Counted from the stretch's first letter, positions 34,275 to 41,943 are shown. The stretch is 42,096 nucleotides of DNA from Janthinobacterium sp. (GCA_003133225.1 PKWL01000154.1:1-42096), one strand, 5' to 3'. Numbers and translations: made by a program. The notes: generated by a model not told the origin, from the sequence alone.

Positions 34275-34363
34275 ATTATGTGGAGTCCGGCATCCGATGA
34301 GCGCTGCCACATCTATAGCGGCCGCCGCTACTTAACATCACCGGATACTCCACATTAGTGAAG
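34275..34363 (-). repeat. RIT right terminal inverted repeat
   Basis: 89 bp, reverse complement of the left end with two mismatches. Inner arm ATGTGGAGT at 34278-34286, central palindrome at 34316-34330, outer arm ACTCCACAT at 34347-34355. It ends GTGAAG, the reverse complement of the CTTCAC host hexamer that opens the left repeat. Confidence 0.9.
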
Positions 34364-34389
34364 AAACGTTGAGCTCAACGTTTCTTCAC
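34358..34389. repeat. Perfect 32-bp palindrome at the right RIT junction
   Basis: GTGAAGAAACGTTGAG is followed by its exact reverse complement. The first six bases belong to the right inverted repeat and the last six (CTTCAC, 34384-34389) are maturase codons for Val-Lys. The 20-bp centre (34364-34383) is absent from the left junction, so the insertion is asymmetric. Confidence 0.9.
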
Positions 34390-35019
34390 AATACGGGTCT
34401 GCAGCCCTCTGACATGACGTTGGACATTGGCCCAATTGATGCCGTCCCACGTCACACCGGAAGGTGCACGTGCCAATGTTGCTGCACTCATTTGCTCTCC
34501 TTCCGTAAAGATGGTTCTACAAATTCTCTTGTGAGGAGAGACCATAAGGACGTCAGCCCACTTTCGTGTGAGGTGATGTTTCAACCCCTATTCGCGCCAT
34601 TACAGAGCGACATTCGCTTTTTCCTCGTTCCTATTCCCGCACCGCCATAGGCAGACTTTGCAGTCTGCTGTCCCCGAAGGGAGCGATACGAGGTATCCAC
34701 GTTCCGCTTGCAAAAGCATGTCGGGTTAGCTGCCTGCTGTTGACCGGGAGGCATGCGGGTCACGAAATGCGCAGCAAATAAGCGCAATTCCCACCTCCGG
34801 CACCATTTTGGTTCAAGCGTAAAAGCCAATTCCGCTTGTTGCTATTCACGGTCTTTATCGCAGATTTACATGTGTTCAGCATACCAACTATCTAGCGCTC
34901 ATCCGGCCTTTGGCTGCCAGAAAGGTACGCCTCTCGCGATTTGTACCCCGCACCTTGCGGTGCTTCGCTACGTTGTCAGTCGGGTAGCCGAGGACGGTTG
35001 CCCGCCCTCAGCCCCCTAA

Positions 35020-35053
35020 GAACCGTGCTTGCGACTTTCACAGCACACGGCTC
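35020..35053 (-). ncRNA. Group II intron domain V (intron 2)
   Basis: 34-nt hairpin beginning GAGCCGTGTGCTGTGAAAG and ending GCACGGTTC on the minus strand. Five bases differ from intron 1, at the tip of the stem and around the loop, while the catalytic AGC and CGGTTC ends are kept. Confidence 0.9.
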
Positions 35054-35094
35054 AAGCCTCTTCCAAGGCATCTTTCGATACCCGCTTTCACAAC

Positions 35095-36746
35095 TTATTT
35101 TCCGGCATATTGATTATTTCCATGGCAATCGGGATGGTGCAGTTGAATGTTGCTCGCAGCAATCGACCCGCCTTCGGTTCTTTTCACAATGAATCGGGTG
35201 ACCCAAGGGCTCCCCGGTGCGATCGGTTCTTGACAGGTCGGACACAGGCCATCCTGCCTCAGCCAGACGCGGTAGAGTTTCACACGGCCCCTTGGCAAGT
35301 TCATTATCTTCTTGCCCCATCGGGCATCGAAGTATGCCCCCCACTTCGGGTCGTGTGGGTTGGCTCCGACCTTGATCTTGACATGCCGCCGTATTGGCGT
35401 GTCGGCTTCCTTCAGCAAGACGATCTCTTTTCGACTTCCATCCTTCTGTTTTTCGGTTGCGGCGAATACCCAGTTGCGGGTGCCTTGGGTTTTAAAATAT
35501 TTGTCTTTCACCCAGCGGGCTCCTTTCTCCGGATGCCGTCGAACCGCCCATTGCCACAGCGTTGACCAGACATGTGCATCAACCTTGCCAAAGGTTTTCT
35601 TAGCGACCACATGGCGGTGATAGTTCGCCCAACCCCGCAAAATGGGGTTGAGCAGCCGTATCAGATTCGTCTGTTTGGCCGTCTTGTTGCCCTTGATGAC
35701 TTCCCGGATCTTGTCAAGATGCGCTTTGACATTCGCTTTCGACGGCTTCATCAACAGCTTGCCGTTGTACTTTCGAATATTCCAGCCGAGGAAATCAAAC
35801 CCATCCTCGATATGCGTTACCTTGGTCTTTTCCGGCGACAGGACGAGCCCGCGTTCCACCAGAAATGCAACCACTTCGGGCTTGACTTCATTTTCCAGCC
35901 ATTCTTTCGAATTGCCGGTGATGATGAAGTCGTCCGCGTATCGCACCATATTCATTTTCAAGCCTGTCTTCCTAGCTCTTGGGAATTTCTCCGCAAGCAT
36001 CCCTTCGAGGCCGTCCAACGTCATGTTCGCCGCGACTGGTGAAATAATTCCGCCTTGGGGCACACCAGCCTCGGTCGGGAAGAGTGCGTCCTGATACACA
36101 TATCCCGCCTTGAGCCACTTCTGTAAAATCACCTTGTCCGTGGGGATGTTGGCGATCATCCATGCATGGCTGATCTCGTCGTAACAGGCCTTGATGTCGG
36201 CCTCCAGCACCCACTGCGGACTAACCTTTTTTGCAAGAGCGATGAAACATTGTGCTCCTGCGTCGGCAGTCGAACGTTCCGGCCTGAACCCATACGAGTT
36301 CGGGTCGGCAGTGGTTTCCGCAACCGGTTCCAACGCCAGCAGATGCAATGCCTGCATTGCCCGGCACAGCATCACGGGAATACCGAGCGGCCTCATTTTT
36401 CCGTTCTTCTTCGGTATCATTACCCTCCGAAGCGGAAGAGCCGAATAACCCCGTCTCTTCAACGACGCGATCGCGTTAGTCTTTGCCCTCGGTGTTTTCC
36501 AGATTACCTTATCGACACCGGGGGTGTTCTTGCCTTTGTTTTCGCACACCCGTTTGACGGCTAATGCTTTGCCGCTGAACGAGTGGGTCAGCAGCCATTG
36601 CAGGGCTTTCACCTTGTTGTGCTTGCCGGCCTGTGTCCACTTCAAATACGCGTTTGCAGCCGTCTTACCTGACGCTGGGCATCGGCCCAACTGATGCCGT
36701 TCCATGCCACGCCGGAAGGCGCACACGCTGGTGTTGCTGCGTCCAT
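35095..36746 (-). pseudogene. ltrA: Group II intron maturase (LtrA-like), one-base frameshift near the start
   Basis: The expected start is ATG 36746, with GGAGGGG just upstream, giving MDAATPACAPSGVAWNGISW and RRLQTRI, after which a TGA follows at once. The base missing relative to intron 1 lies between 36644 and 36645 (ATT-TGAAG here, ATTGTGAAG there). From that point the frame is open to the TAA at 35095 and contains all parts: PGVDKVIWKTP, GFRPERSTADAG, PQGGIISPVAANMTLDGLEG, MVRYADDFIITGN, the X domain, and the HNH-type end CPTCQEPIAPGSPWVT. Translation from an internal ATG (36726) would give 543 residues with an unrelated N-terminus and no ribosome binding site. Otherwise it looks intact. 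Confidence 0.85.
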
Positions 36747-37236
36747 TTGCTTCCCCTCCGTTAAGATGGTTCTATAAACTCTCTTGTGACGAGAGACCAC
36801 GAGGAAGTCTGCCCGCTTTCGCGTGGAATGATATTGCAATCCCTATCCATCCGATTACAGAATGGCCTTTGCTTTCTCCCCGATCCTATGCCCGCACCGC
36901 CATAGGCAGACCTTGCGGCCTGCTGTCCCCGAAGGGAGCAATACGGGGTTCCCGTGTTCCGCTTGCAGAAGTATGTCGGGTTAGGTGCCTGCTTTCGACC
37001 GGAAGACATGTGGGTCACGAATGCGTACGAACCAGTCACATTCCCGTCTTCATTACCATTTTGGTTCAAGCGTAAAAGCCATTTCCGCTTGTTTCAAAGT
37101 AACGATCTTTAATGCAGATTCACATATGTTCACCATACCGACTGTCTAGCATTTATCCGGCTTATGGCTGCCAGAAGGGTACGCCTCTCGCGATTGATAC
37201 CCCGCACCTTGCGGCGCTTCATTACATTGTCGAAAC

Positions 37237-37436
37237 CGCTCTTAATTCAGGCTTCTAGACGCACCAAGTGACATTGGCGGTTCCCTCCAAAACGAAGTGG
37301 GAACAACTTCTACAAACGACTTCACGTCGCACGAGTCGCTCTTTATTCAGACTCCTAGATTCAACCCGGTGACACGGGCGGTCCCATCCATGATACGTGG
37401 GACAACTTTCGTAAGCGACATCGTGTCGCAAATTTG
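37237..37436. repeat. Two tandem 100-bp structured repeats
   Basis: Units 37237-37336 and 37337-37436 begin CGCTCTTAATTCAG / CGCTCTTTATTCAG and share three hairpins. H1: CCAA-GTGACA-TTGG against CCCG-GTGACA-CGGG. H2: GTTCCC...GGGAAC against GTCCCA...TGGGAC. H3: CGAC...GTCG against GCGACA...TGTCGC. In H1 and H2 four base pairs change on both sides so that pairing is kept. That pattern points to selection on a folded RNA (or single-stranded DNA) form. A 65-codon minus-strand frame covers the region but does not explain the pairing. The transcribed strand is unknown. They lie directly next to the 5' side of intron 2. Confidence 0.75.
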
Positions 37437-37465
37437 TAGTTAGCGTGAGCACGAGCCCACCGCCG

Positions 37466-37503
37466 TTTGCAGTTAATTCGAGCCGAAATCGGCATCGAAT
37501 GCG
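37466..37503. repeat. Imperfect direct repeat copy B (partner at 20894)
   Basis: Begins TTTGCAGTTAATTC and ends GAATGCG; same orientation as the copy at 20894. It lies about 100 bp from the 3' end of the KfrA-like pseudogene. The remaining bases of 37437-37605 show no gene. Confidence 0.55.
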
Positions 37504-37605
37504 AGCACGGCCATTTTCAAACGCGAGCCGCTACACATAGGGCTGACGGGTTCGCCATATAAAGAGGGGCATTAATGAAATGGACGCCCCATGGCGGGCG
37601 GTTCG

Positions 37606-38265
37606 CTACCGCAAACGGCCCCTCTTGGGGACGTGTGACGCGCGTGGATTCTTCCCGCCGCGCTGGCCCTTGGAAGCGTTCGCCTCCTCGAGTCGGCGCT
37701 TCTCGACGTGCGCCTCAGACAGGCTTTGCCGCACTTCTTCGAGCCGCGCATTGGCGCCGGCCAGTGCCGTATCGAGCTCGCCGGCCCTGCCGCGGTAGGC
37801 ATCGGCCGCTGTCCTGCTGCTGCGCGCTTCCTGGCTCAGGATATCGCACTATTGCTTCCAGTGTCGGCCCTCACTGCGCGCCTGATCTATCTGCAACAAC
37901 GCGTGCCGGCGTGCGCCATCGAGTTCGGTAAATGCTGCCGCTTGTTCGGCTGTTTTGCGCACCAGTTCAGCCGAAAGCGCATCAATGCGTTCATCCTTGG
38001 CGCCCCGGCGTGCATTGAGCTGGATCACCATTCCCTCGGCCTGGCCGATCGCGCCGTCGAGCCGGGCGATCGTTTCCTCGCGCGCCAGGATGGCCTTATC
38101 GGCCAGTTCAAGCCGGTGGCGCAGATCGGCGGATATGCCGCGCGCGCGCTCGACCTCGGAGGTGCCGGCCGCGCGTTCCTCCGCCAGCAGTTCCCGTTCG
38201 CGCGACAGCCCTTCCTCGGCCTGCTCGACCGCGCCGCGCCAGACGGCGCGAAACTTTGCTCTACC
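37606..38265 (-). pseudogene. KfrA-like coiled-coil DNA-binding protein remnant
   Basis: One minus-strand frame reads WRGAVEQAEEGLSRERELL, AEERAAGTSEVERARGIS, LADKAILAREETIARLDGAI and DERIDALSAELVRKTAEQAA, a long alanine/glutamate/arginine coiled coil. TAG interrupts it at 37849-37851 after GRHWKQ; it then continues AGELDTALAGANARLEEV and SEAHVEKRRLEEANASKGQR to the final TAG at 37606. Proteins of this shape with an N-terminal KfrA-type DNA-binding domain occur on plasmids and integrative elements. The DNA-binding domain is missing; the homology begins only about 25 bp beyond the flavodoxin stop. Confidence 0.7.
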
Positions 38266-38287
38266 GGGGCAGACCGTCTTAATAATC

Positions 38288-38842
38288 TTAACCTTTAAGC
38301 TTTGCGGTCACATCGGCGACGCGCTTACCAAACAGCATGGCGGTCTCAAGGTCACCAGGCAACATTTCGTCCGGACTGCTGTCTGATGGCGATTGCGCCA
38401 TGGCGCCACTGAAGGAGCCTACATAATTGACGTCATTGCGCTGGGCCGCTTTCGCGTTGCTCGGCATCATGCCGGTACCAACCCATATGCCGCTTTGCTG
38501 CATGGCCAGCGTGAACAGGTATTGCAGCGTCGACAGTTTGTCCCCGTTCATTGTGGCGCTGTTGGTGAACCCGGCGAAGACCTTGTCTTTCCATTGCTGT
38601 GAGAACCAAGGCTTGGAAGACGCATCGGCAAATTTCTTGAACTGCCAGGAAACGCTGCCCATGTAAGTCGGGCTGCCCATGATCATAGCGTCGGCAGCAT
38701 TTAGCGCCTCCCAGCCGCCTTCGGGGAGATTGCCCTCGCCATCAATTGCGACCAGTTGCGCGCGAGCGCCTTCGGCAACGGACTCAGCCATGCGCTTGGT
38801 GTGTCCATAACCAGAATGATAAACTACGACTACTTTTGCCAT
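38288..38842 (-). CDS. Flavodoxin-fold NAD(P)H:quinone oxidoreductase (WrbA-like)
   Basis: 184 residues. Flavodoxin start MAKVVVVYHSGYGHTKRMAE with the FMN phosphate loop, MIMGSPTYMGSVSWQFKKF (second FMN loop) and FAGFTNSATMNGDKLSTLQ. Members reduce quinones by two electrons and so avoid semiquinone radicals. The ATG at 38842 has AAGGAAGAAAA in front. It is the last gene of a three-gene minus-strand set (pirin, DoxX, flavodoxin), which suggests a common role in quinone or electrophile defence. The stop lies directly next to the KfrA-like remnant. Confidence 0.92.
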   Translation of the reverse strand: MAKVVVVYHSGYGHTKRMAESVAEGARAQLVAIDGEGNLPEGGWEALNAADAMIMGSPTYMGSVSWQFKKFADASSKPWFSQQWKDKVFAGFTNSATMNGDKLSTLQYLFTLAMQQSGIWVGTGMMPSNAKAAQRNDVNYVGSFSGAMAQSPSDSSPDEMLPGDLETAMLFGKRVADVTAKLKG

Positions 38843-38941
38843 TTTTCTTCCTTGTGAGACGTACGTTGTTAAATGCATTTAGGAAAACTATACCGTTGGT
38901 CGATTTCTAATAAATATCGCCGCCCACCGAGCAAACCGAGC

Positions 38942-39352
38942 TTAAGCTTTGCGGCTGGCATCAACGCTCCATGCACCGGCACCCCAAGCCGCTAGTGTAA
39001 GCAGGCCACCGACTACAGCGATATTCTTGAAGAACAGCAGTTGTGTGACCAATTGTTGATCAGCTGGAACGGCCCAATAGGCATGAAAGAAGAACGATGC
39101 GACGAGGGTGAACAGCGCAAGCGCCAAAGCCGCAATCCGGGTGCCAAATCCTGCTATCAGAGCCAAACCACCGACGATTTCGACAGTCAAGGCAATAATC
39201 GCAGCCAGCGTAGGCATAGGCAGACCCACGGACGTGATGTAACCAACCGTGCCCGCAAAGCCGGTAATTTTGCCGATGCCCGCAGGCAGGAACAGCACGG
39301 AAAGGAGCAGGCGACCAAGCAGGGAAAGGGGATTTTGAAGTTTATCAAACAT
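38942..39352 (-). CDS. DoxX-family membrane protein
   Basis: 136 residues with four hydrophobic segments: LLGRLLLSVLFLPAGIGKI, LAAIIALTVEIVGGLALIAG, AALALALFTLVASFFFHAYW and NIAVVGGLLTLAAWGAGAW. This is the DoxX/DoxD plan; related proteins are inner-membrane parts of thiol or quinone redox chains. The RLLLSVLFLPAGIGKI opening is typical. The ATG at 39352 starts the recognisable domain although no Shine-Dalgarno sequence is evident; upstream starts in frame are no better. It sits 99 bp from the flavodoxin gene and 46 bp from the pirin gene. Confidence 0.9.
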   Translation of the reverse strand: MFDKLQNPLSLLGRLLLSVLFLPAGIGKITGFAGTVGYITSVGLPMPTLAAIIALTVEIVGGLALIAGFGTRIAALALALFTLVASFFFHAYWAVPADQQLVTQLLFFKNIAVVGGLLTLAAWGAGAWSVDASRKA

Positions 39353-39398
39353 AGGGAGACTCCGATTATTTTGGGTTTTTAGGTTTAAAAGTAAAAAT

Positions 39399-40100
39399 TC
39401 AGGCAGCCAGATCGAACACCAATACTTCAGCATCGCTGCCGTTAGCTAAGGTGATTCTATTTTCCCCTTCCAGCAAAATGGCGTCACCAGCAATTATGGG
39501 TTGGCCATTCACTTCAAGAGCGCCGCGAACCAGATGCACATAGGCTTTGCGGCTTGGGTCAAGCGCCAATTCCGCGCGCTCGTCTCCATCGAATAGGCCC
39601 GAGTAAAGCGCCGCATTAGCATGAATGCTGACCGAGTCTTGCGCTCCGTCGGGCGAGGCTATCAGGCGCAGAGCGCCGCGCTTTTGTGCCGCAGGAATCG
39701 TTTTTTGCGCGTAACTTGGCGCGATGCCGGTCCCGTTCGGCTCAATCCAGATCTGCAGGAAGTGCGTAGTTTGGTCTTTGGCGTGGTTGAACTCGCTGTG
39801 TGTCACGCCAGTGCCAGCACTCATCCTCTGGACGTCGCCCGGCGGGATGGCCTTGACGTTGCCCACGCTGTCCTCGTGTGCCAGTTCGCCTGATAGCACG
39901 TAACTAAGAATTTCCATGTCACGATGACTGTGCTTGCCAAAACCGGTGCCAGGCGCAATGCGATCTTCGTTAATAACGCGCAGGTTGCCCCAGCCCATGT
40001 GAACTGGATCGTAATAGCCGGCAAATGAAAATGAATGGTAGCTTTTGAGCCAGCCGTGATCGGCGTGGCCGCGATCTTGTGATTTGCGAAGGGTGATCAT
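39399..40100 (-). CDS. Pirin family protein (YhhW/quercetinase-like bicupin)
   Basis: 233 residues. N-terminal cupin with the metal ligands in GFGKHSHRDMEILSYVLSGE, ELAHEDSVGN and GTGVTHSEFNH (three histidines and a glutamate pattern). A second cupin-like half follows, ending FDLAA. Bacterial pirins of the YhhW type can cleave quercetin; physiological substrates are mostly unknown. The ATG at 40100 has TAGGAGTTCC upstream. It is the promoter-proximal gene of the pirin-DoxX-flavodoxin set. The 222 bp upstream (40101-40322) hold no other gene. Confidence 0.93.
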   Translation of the reverse strand: MITLRKSQDRGHADHGWLKSYHSFSFAGYYDPVHMGWGNLRVINEDRIAPGTGFGKHSHRDMEILSYVLSGELAHEDSVGNVKAIPPGDVQRMSAGTGVTHSEFNHAKDQTTHFLQIWIEPNGTGIAPSYAQKTIPAAQKRGALRLIASPDGAQDSVSIHANAALYSGLFDGDERAELALDPSRKAYVHLVRGALEVNGQPIIAGDAILLEGENRITLANGSDAEVLVFDLAA

Positions 40101-40322
40101 GAACGGAACTCCTAATCGATAAGTCGATAGGATCAATTGTAGGTGCTGCCATCTCCTTTTAGCGCCTGGCAATTTGATGGCATAATTCAAAAAATTTGAA
40201 CTGATTTAATCCTGAAGGTATTGCACCTCCGGCCTTCCACAGTACGGCGTGAGCCTCTCAATGCACACCGTTCACTTCAAGCAAACGGACCTAGCACAAA
40301 CCGGGTGAACGGCATATCGGTT

Positions 40323-41087
40323 TCAGCGCGCTCGGACGGCACCGATGCTCAGTAGTTCAGACAACCCGGACAAATCTTCAATTTCACCATCTGGCGCCGC
40401 TGGGATACGTTCCGGCATTTGACCAAGGCGGTTACACCACAGAACCCGAAAACCAAACGCTTTGGCTGAAAAAGCATCCCAGGCATTCGATGAGAGAAAG
40501 CAGATCCTGTCTGGCGAAATCTGGAGACGTTCGGTGGCAAGCCGATATACCGATGGATGTGGCTTGAAAACGCCGACCTCCTCCACCGACAAGACCGCGT
40601 CGAATAGATCATCAAGCCCGGCGTTACGCACAGCCGATGCCAGCATTGTCGGCGTACCGTTTGACAAGATGGCGAGCTTAATGCCCCCCGCCCTCAAACC
40701 CCGCAGCATTCCCGGCACCTCCGGATACGCCGATAATTCAAGATAAAGGTGCATCAAGCGATCGCGCAACTCGCCGTCGGTAAAATTGAGCGCCGCCATG
40801 GCGAAATCGAGCGCATCGCCAGTGACCTGCCAAAAGTCGGCATGGCGTCCAGCTAGGCCACGCAACCACGTATATTGAAGTTGCTTGGTACGCCATAAAT
40901 CGGAAAACGCTTGCCATTGGTCGCCAAGGGCGTCCTTGGCTCCACGGGCCACGCTGCTGACATCGAATAGCGTTCCGTAAGCGTCGAACACGCAGGCCTC
41001 AATGCCAGTCATCGATTGAGCAGACATGCTGCATTCCGTGCCACGTCCGCCGTGACTTACAGTTCCTTGAGGGGTAACGGTTGTCAT
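40323..41087 (-). CDS. (S)-2-haloacid dehalogenase, HAD type II
   Basis: 254 residues. After a 28-residue N-terminal extension come the motifs of L-2-haloacid dehalogenases: nucleophile Asp in VFDAYGTLFDVSSV, the substrate region WRTKQLQYTWLRGL, LSNGTPTML (motif II), FKPHPSVYRLA (Lys, motif III) and FLSSNAWDAFSAKAFGF (Ser-Asn and Asp, motif IV). The enzyme hydrolyses short-chain 2-haloalkanoic acids to hydroxyacids. The ATG at 41087 has GGAGAAAC in front; a second ATG at codon 21 would give a length closer to the family (about 230). It stands alone on the minus strand. Confidence 0.93.
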   Translation of the reverse strand: MTTVTPQGTVSHGGRGTECSMSAQSMTGIEACVFDAYGTLFDVSSVARGAKDALGDQWQAFSDLWRTKQLQYTWLRGLAGRHADFWQVTGDALDFAMAALNFTDGELRDRLMHLYLELSAYPEVPGMLRGLRAGGIKLAILSNGTPTMLASAVRNAGLDDLFDAVLSVEEVGVFKPHPSVYRLATERLQISPDRICFLSSNAWDAFSAKAFGFRVLWCNRLGQMPERIPAAPDGEIEDLSGLSELLSIGAVRAR

Positions 41088-41188
41088 AGTTTCTCCAAGC
41101 AGTGGATCCCCAGCGGCGCACCCGCGGAAAACAAAGCGCGAAAACGCGGGTAGTAACGCAATATCGTAATTTTCTCATCTTCTGGCTT

Positions 41189-41603
41189 TTATAATATCGT
41201 ACTGCCGTTGTAGGCAGTCAGGCGATAGCGCTGCTTGCTACTTCGGGGTGTTTCTGGCAGGGTCATTTCGATGACATTTGCGGCTAAGGCCGGTACTAGA
41301 TGGGCCTTACGGAAATGGTCTTCATGCTTCAGGCTCAGCGCCAGTTGAAGTTCCTGCCGCGCCATATCACCTTTCAGTACAAGCAACAGCCTCTCGACTT
41401 CCCCGGTGATTTCCCCGGTGACGGTAACTTGATCGGTAGTTTTAGGGATTGGCTCCTACGCCAAAGCATGTGCCGGCAAGCGAATCACAAATGAAGTTCG
41501 CTCATCGTCTCTCTCGAACACCGGTTTAAGCGAACCATTTGCTGCCATAACTTTCAATATTTTGGTGATGCCGGTGGCAGTTGAAGAAACATCCACGTCT
41601 ATG
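41189..41603 (-). pseudogene. C-terminal remnant of an ATP-binding (AlbA/HATPase-type) or Fic-like regulator
   Basis: One minus-strand frame reads TGITKILKVMAANGSLKPVF, ERDDERTSFVIRLPAHALA, then TAG (41456-41458), then VTVTGEITGEVERLLLVLKG, LSLKHEDHFRKAHLVPALA and EMTLPETPRSSKQRYRLTAY to TAA at 41189. The TGE-TGEV repeats and the winged-helix end are typical of the large RecG-related/AlbA_2 ATP-binding proteins, and also of some Fic proteins. The N-terminal part is missing: the homology stops where the next gene ends. With one nonsense codon and a large truncation it is dead. Confidence 0.7.
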
Positions 41604-41943
41604 GGAATAATTTCTTGATGAAGTTGTAGTAACCCCGACTAGCATCGAACGCATGATGGCGTGCCACCGAACGCCTGATCTTGTCAATGCGGGCCAGGTA
41701 TTCCTTGAGCGTCAGATCATTGACCTTGCCGATGCGGGCCAGCCCGCGGGCGACGCAGTCGCCGATGATGCCTGCGGTCTCATCGGTCTTGGGGACGCTC
41801 TCGTTCCTGGCGAAACCGAATTCCTGTTTGATGGCGATCTTGGCGTTATCCAGCGCGAGCATGCAAAGCAAGTCCGTCAGGCACGGCAGTATCGCATAGC
41901 GGCGGATGAGTCCCGCCTCGATGTCGTCGTTGAAATCATTCAT
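41599..41943 (-). CDS. Hypothetical protein, small and helical
   Basis: 114 residues, not recognised. MNDFNDDIEAGLIRRYAILP, LTDLLCMLALDNAKIAIKQE, IIGDCVARGLARIGKVNDLT, LKEYLARIDKIRRSVARHHA and YYNFIKKLFP suggest an all-helical, mostly soluble protein. The ATG overlaps the stop of the preceding frame (TAATG), so it was part of a coupled pair. The RSVARH sequence fits the RX4H pattern of HEPN RNases, but the match is short and could be chance. The gene looks intact, while genes on both sides are broken. Confidence 0.5.
   Translation of the reverse strand: MNDFNDDIEAGLIRRYAILPCLTDLLCMLALDNAKIAIKQEFGFARNESVPKTDETAGIIGDCVARGLARIGKVNDLTLKEYLARIDKIRRSVARHHAFDASRGYYNFIKKLFP

Larger units (their letters stand above)
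30923..34363 (+). mobile_element. RIT element (recombinases in trio)
   Basis: Three overlapping tyrosine recombinase genes in one direction, bounded by 89-bp inverted repeats (30923-31011 and 34275-34363) that match at 87 positions. This is the RIT arrangement known from many Proteobacteria. No passenger gene is present. It is inserted in the maturase gene of group II intron 1, in opposite orientation to it. The hexamer CTTCAC, host codons in the maturase gene, occurs at 30923-30928 and again at 34384-34389, consistent with a 6-bp target duplication around 30929-34383. The near identity of the ends and the three intact genes suggest recent insertion. Confidence 0.93.
29393..34491 (-). pseudogene. 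ltrA: Group II intron maturase (LtrA-like), split by the RIT element
   Basis: The N-terminal piece runs from ATG 34491 to 34384 and reads MSAATLARAPSGVTWDGINW, then VRGLQTRIVK. The rest resumes at 30928 and ends at 29393 (511 codons). Joined, they give about 545 residues: RT domains with the NKGKNTPGVDKVTWKTP block, GFRPERSTADAGAQCF, TPQGGIISPVAANMTLDGLE, catalytic NMVRYADDFIITGN, a maturase/X domain, and a C-terminal HNH-like zinc domain (CPTCQQP, then HHHSCPRNH). The active-site YADD is intact, so a start within the downstream piece (GTG 30928) could give a nearly complete protein, but no ribosome binding site is seen there and the N-terminus is lost. Confidence 0.88.
29263..34953 (-). mobile_element. 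Group II intron 1, interrupted by a RIT element
   Basis: Minus-strand group II intron. The likely 5' end is GTGCGGGGTA at 34953. The 3' end is near 29263, a few bases past a domain VI helix with a bulged A. Domain V is at 29304-29337. Without the inserted element the intron would be about 2.2 kb, close to the 2229 bp of the neighbouring intron. It encodes a reverse transcriptase-maturase with an HNH endonuclease, but that gene is split at codons 35-36. The ends are inferred from consensus and from comparison of the two copies; they may be off by several bases. Confidence 0.8.
34979..37207 (-). mobile_element. Group II intron 2
   Basis: Minus-strand intron of about 2229 bp. It starts GTGCGGGGTA at 37207 and ends near 34979, after domain V (35020-35053) and a domain VI helix with a bulged A. 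It is related to intron 1 along its length but with many differences, so it is a separate family member rather than a fresh copy. Only 25 bp (34954-34978) separate its 3' end from the 5' end of intron 1. The same 25-bp sequence, with five differences, flanks intron 2 on its 5' side (37208-37232). Confidence 0.82.

Noticed and set aside
29263..37207. Composite transposon formed by the two intron copies
   Set aside because: The introns are diverged, nearly adjacent and enclose only the 25-bp spacer; the RIT lies inside one of them, not between.
37237..37436. Integron attC array or CRISPR
   Set aside because: Only two units of exactly 100 bp, no conserved RYYYAAC/GTTRRRY cores, no integrase, no short identical repeat with variable spacers.
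37255..37452. 65-codon Cys-rich minus-strand frame across the 100-bp repeats
   Set aside because: It has an ATG at 37452 neighbourhood but no ribosome binding site; the changes between the units preserve base pairing rather than amino acids.
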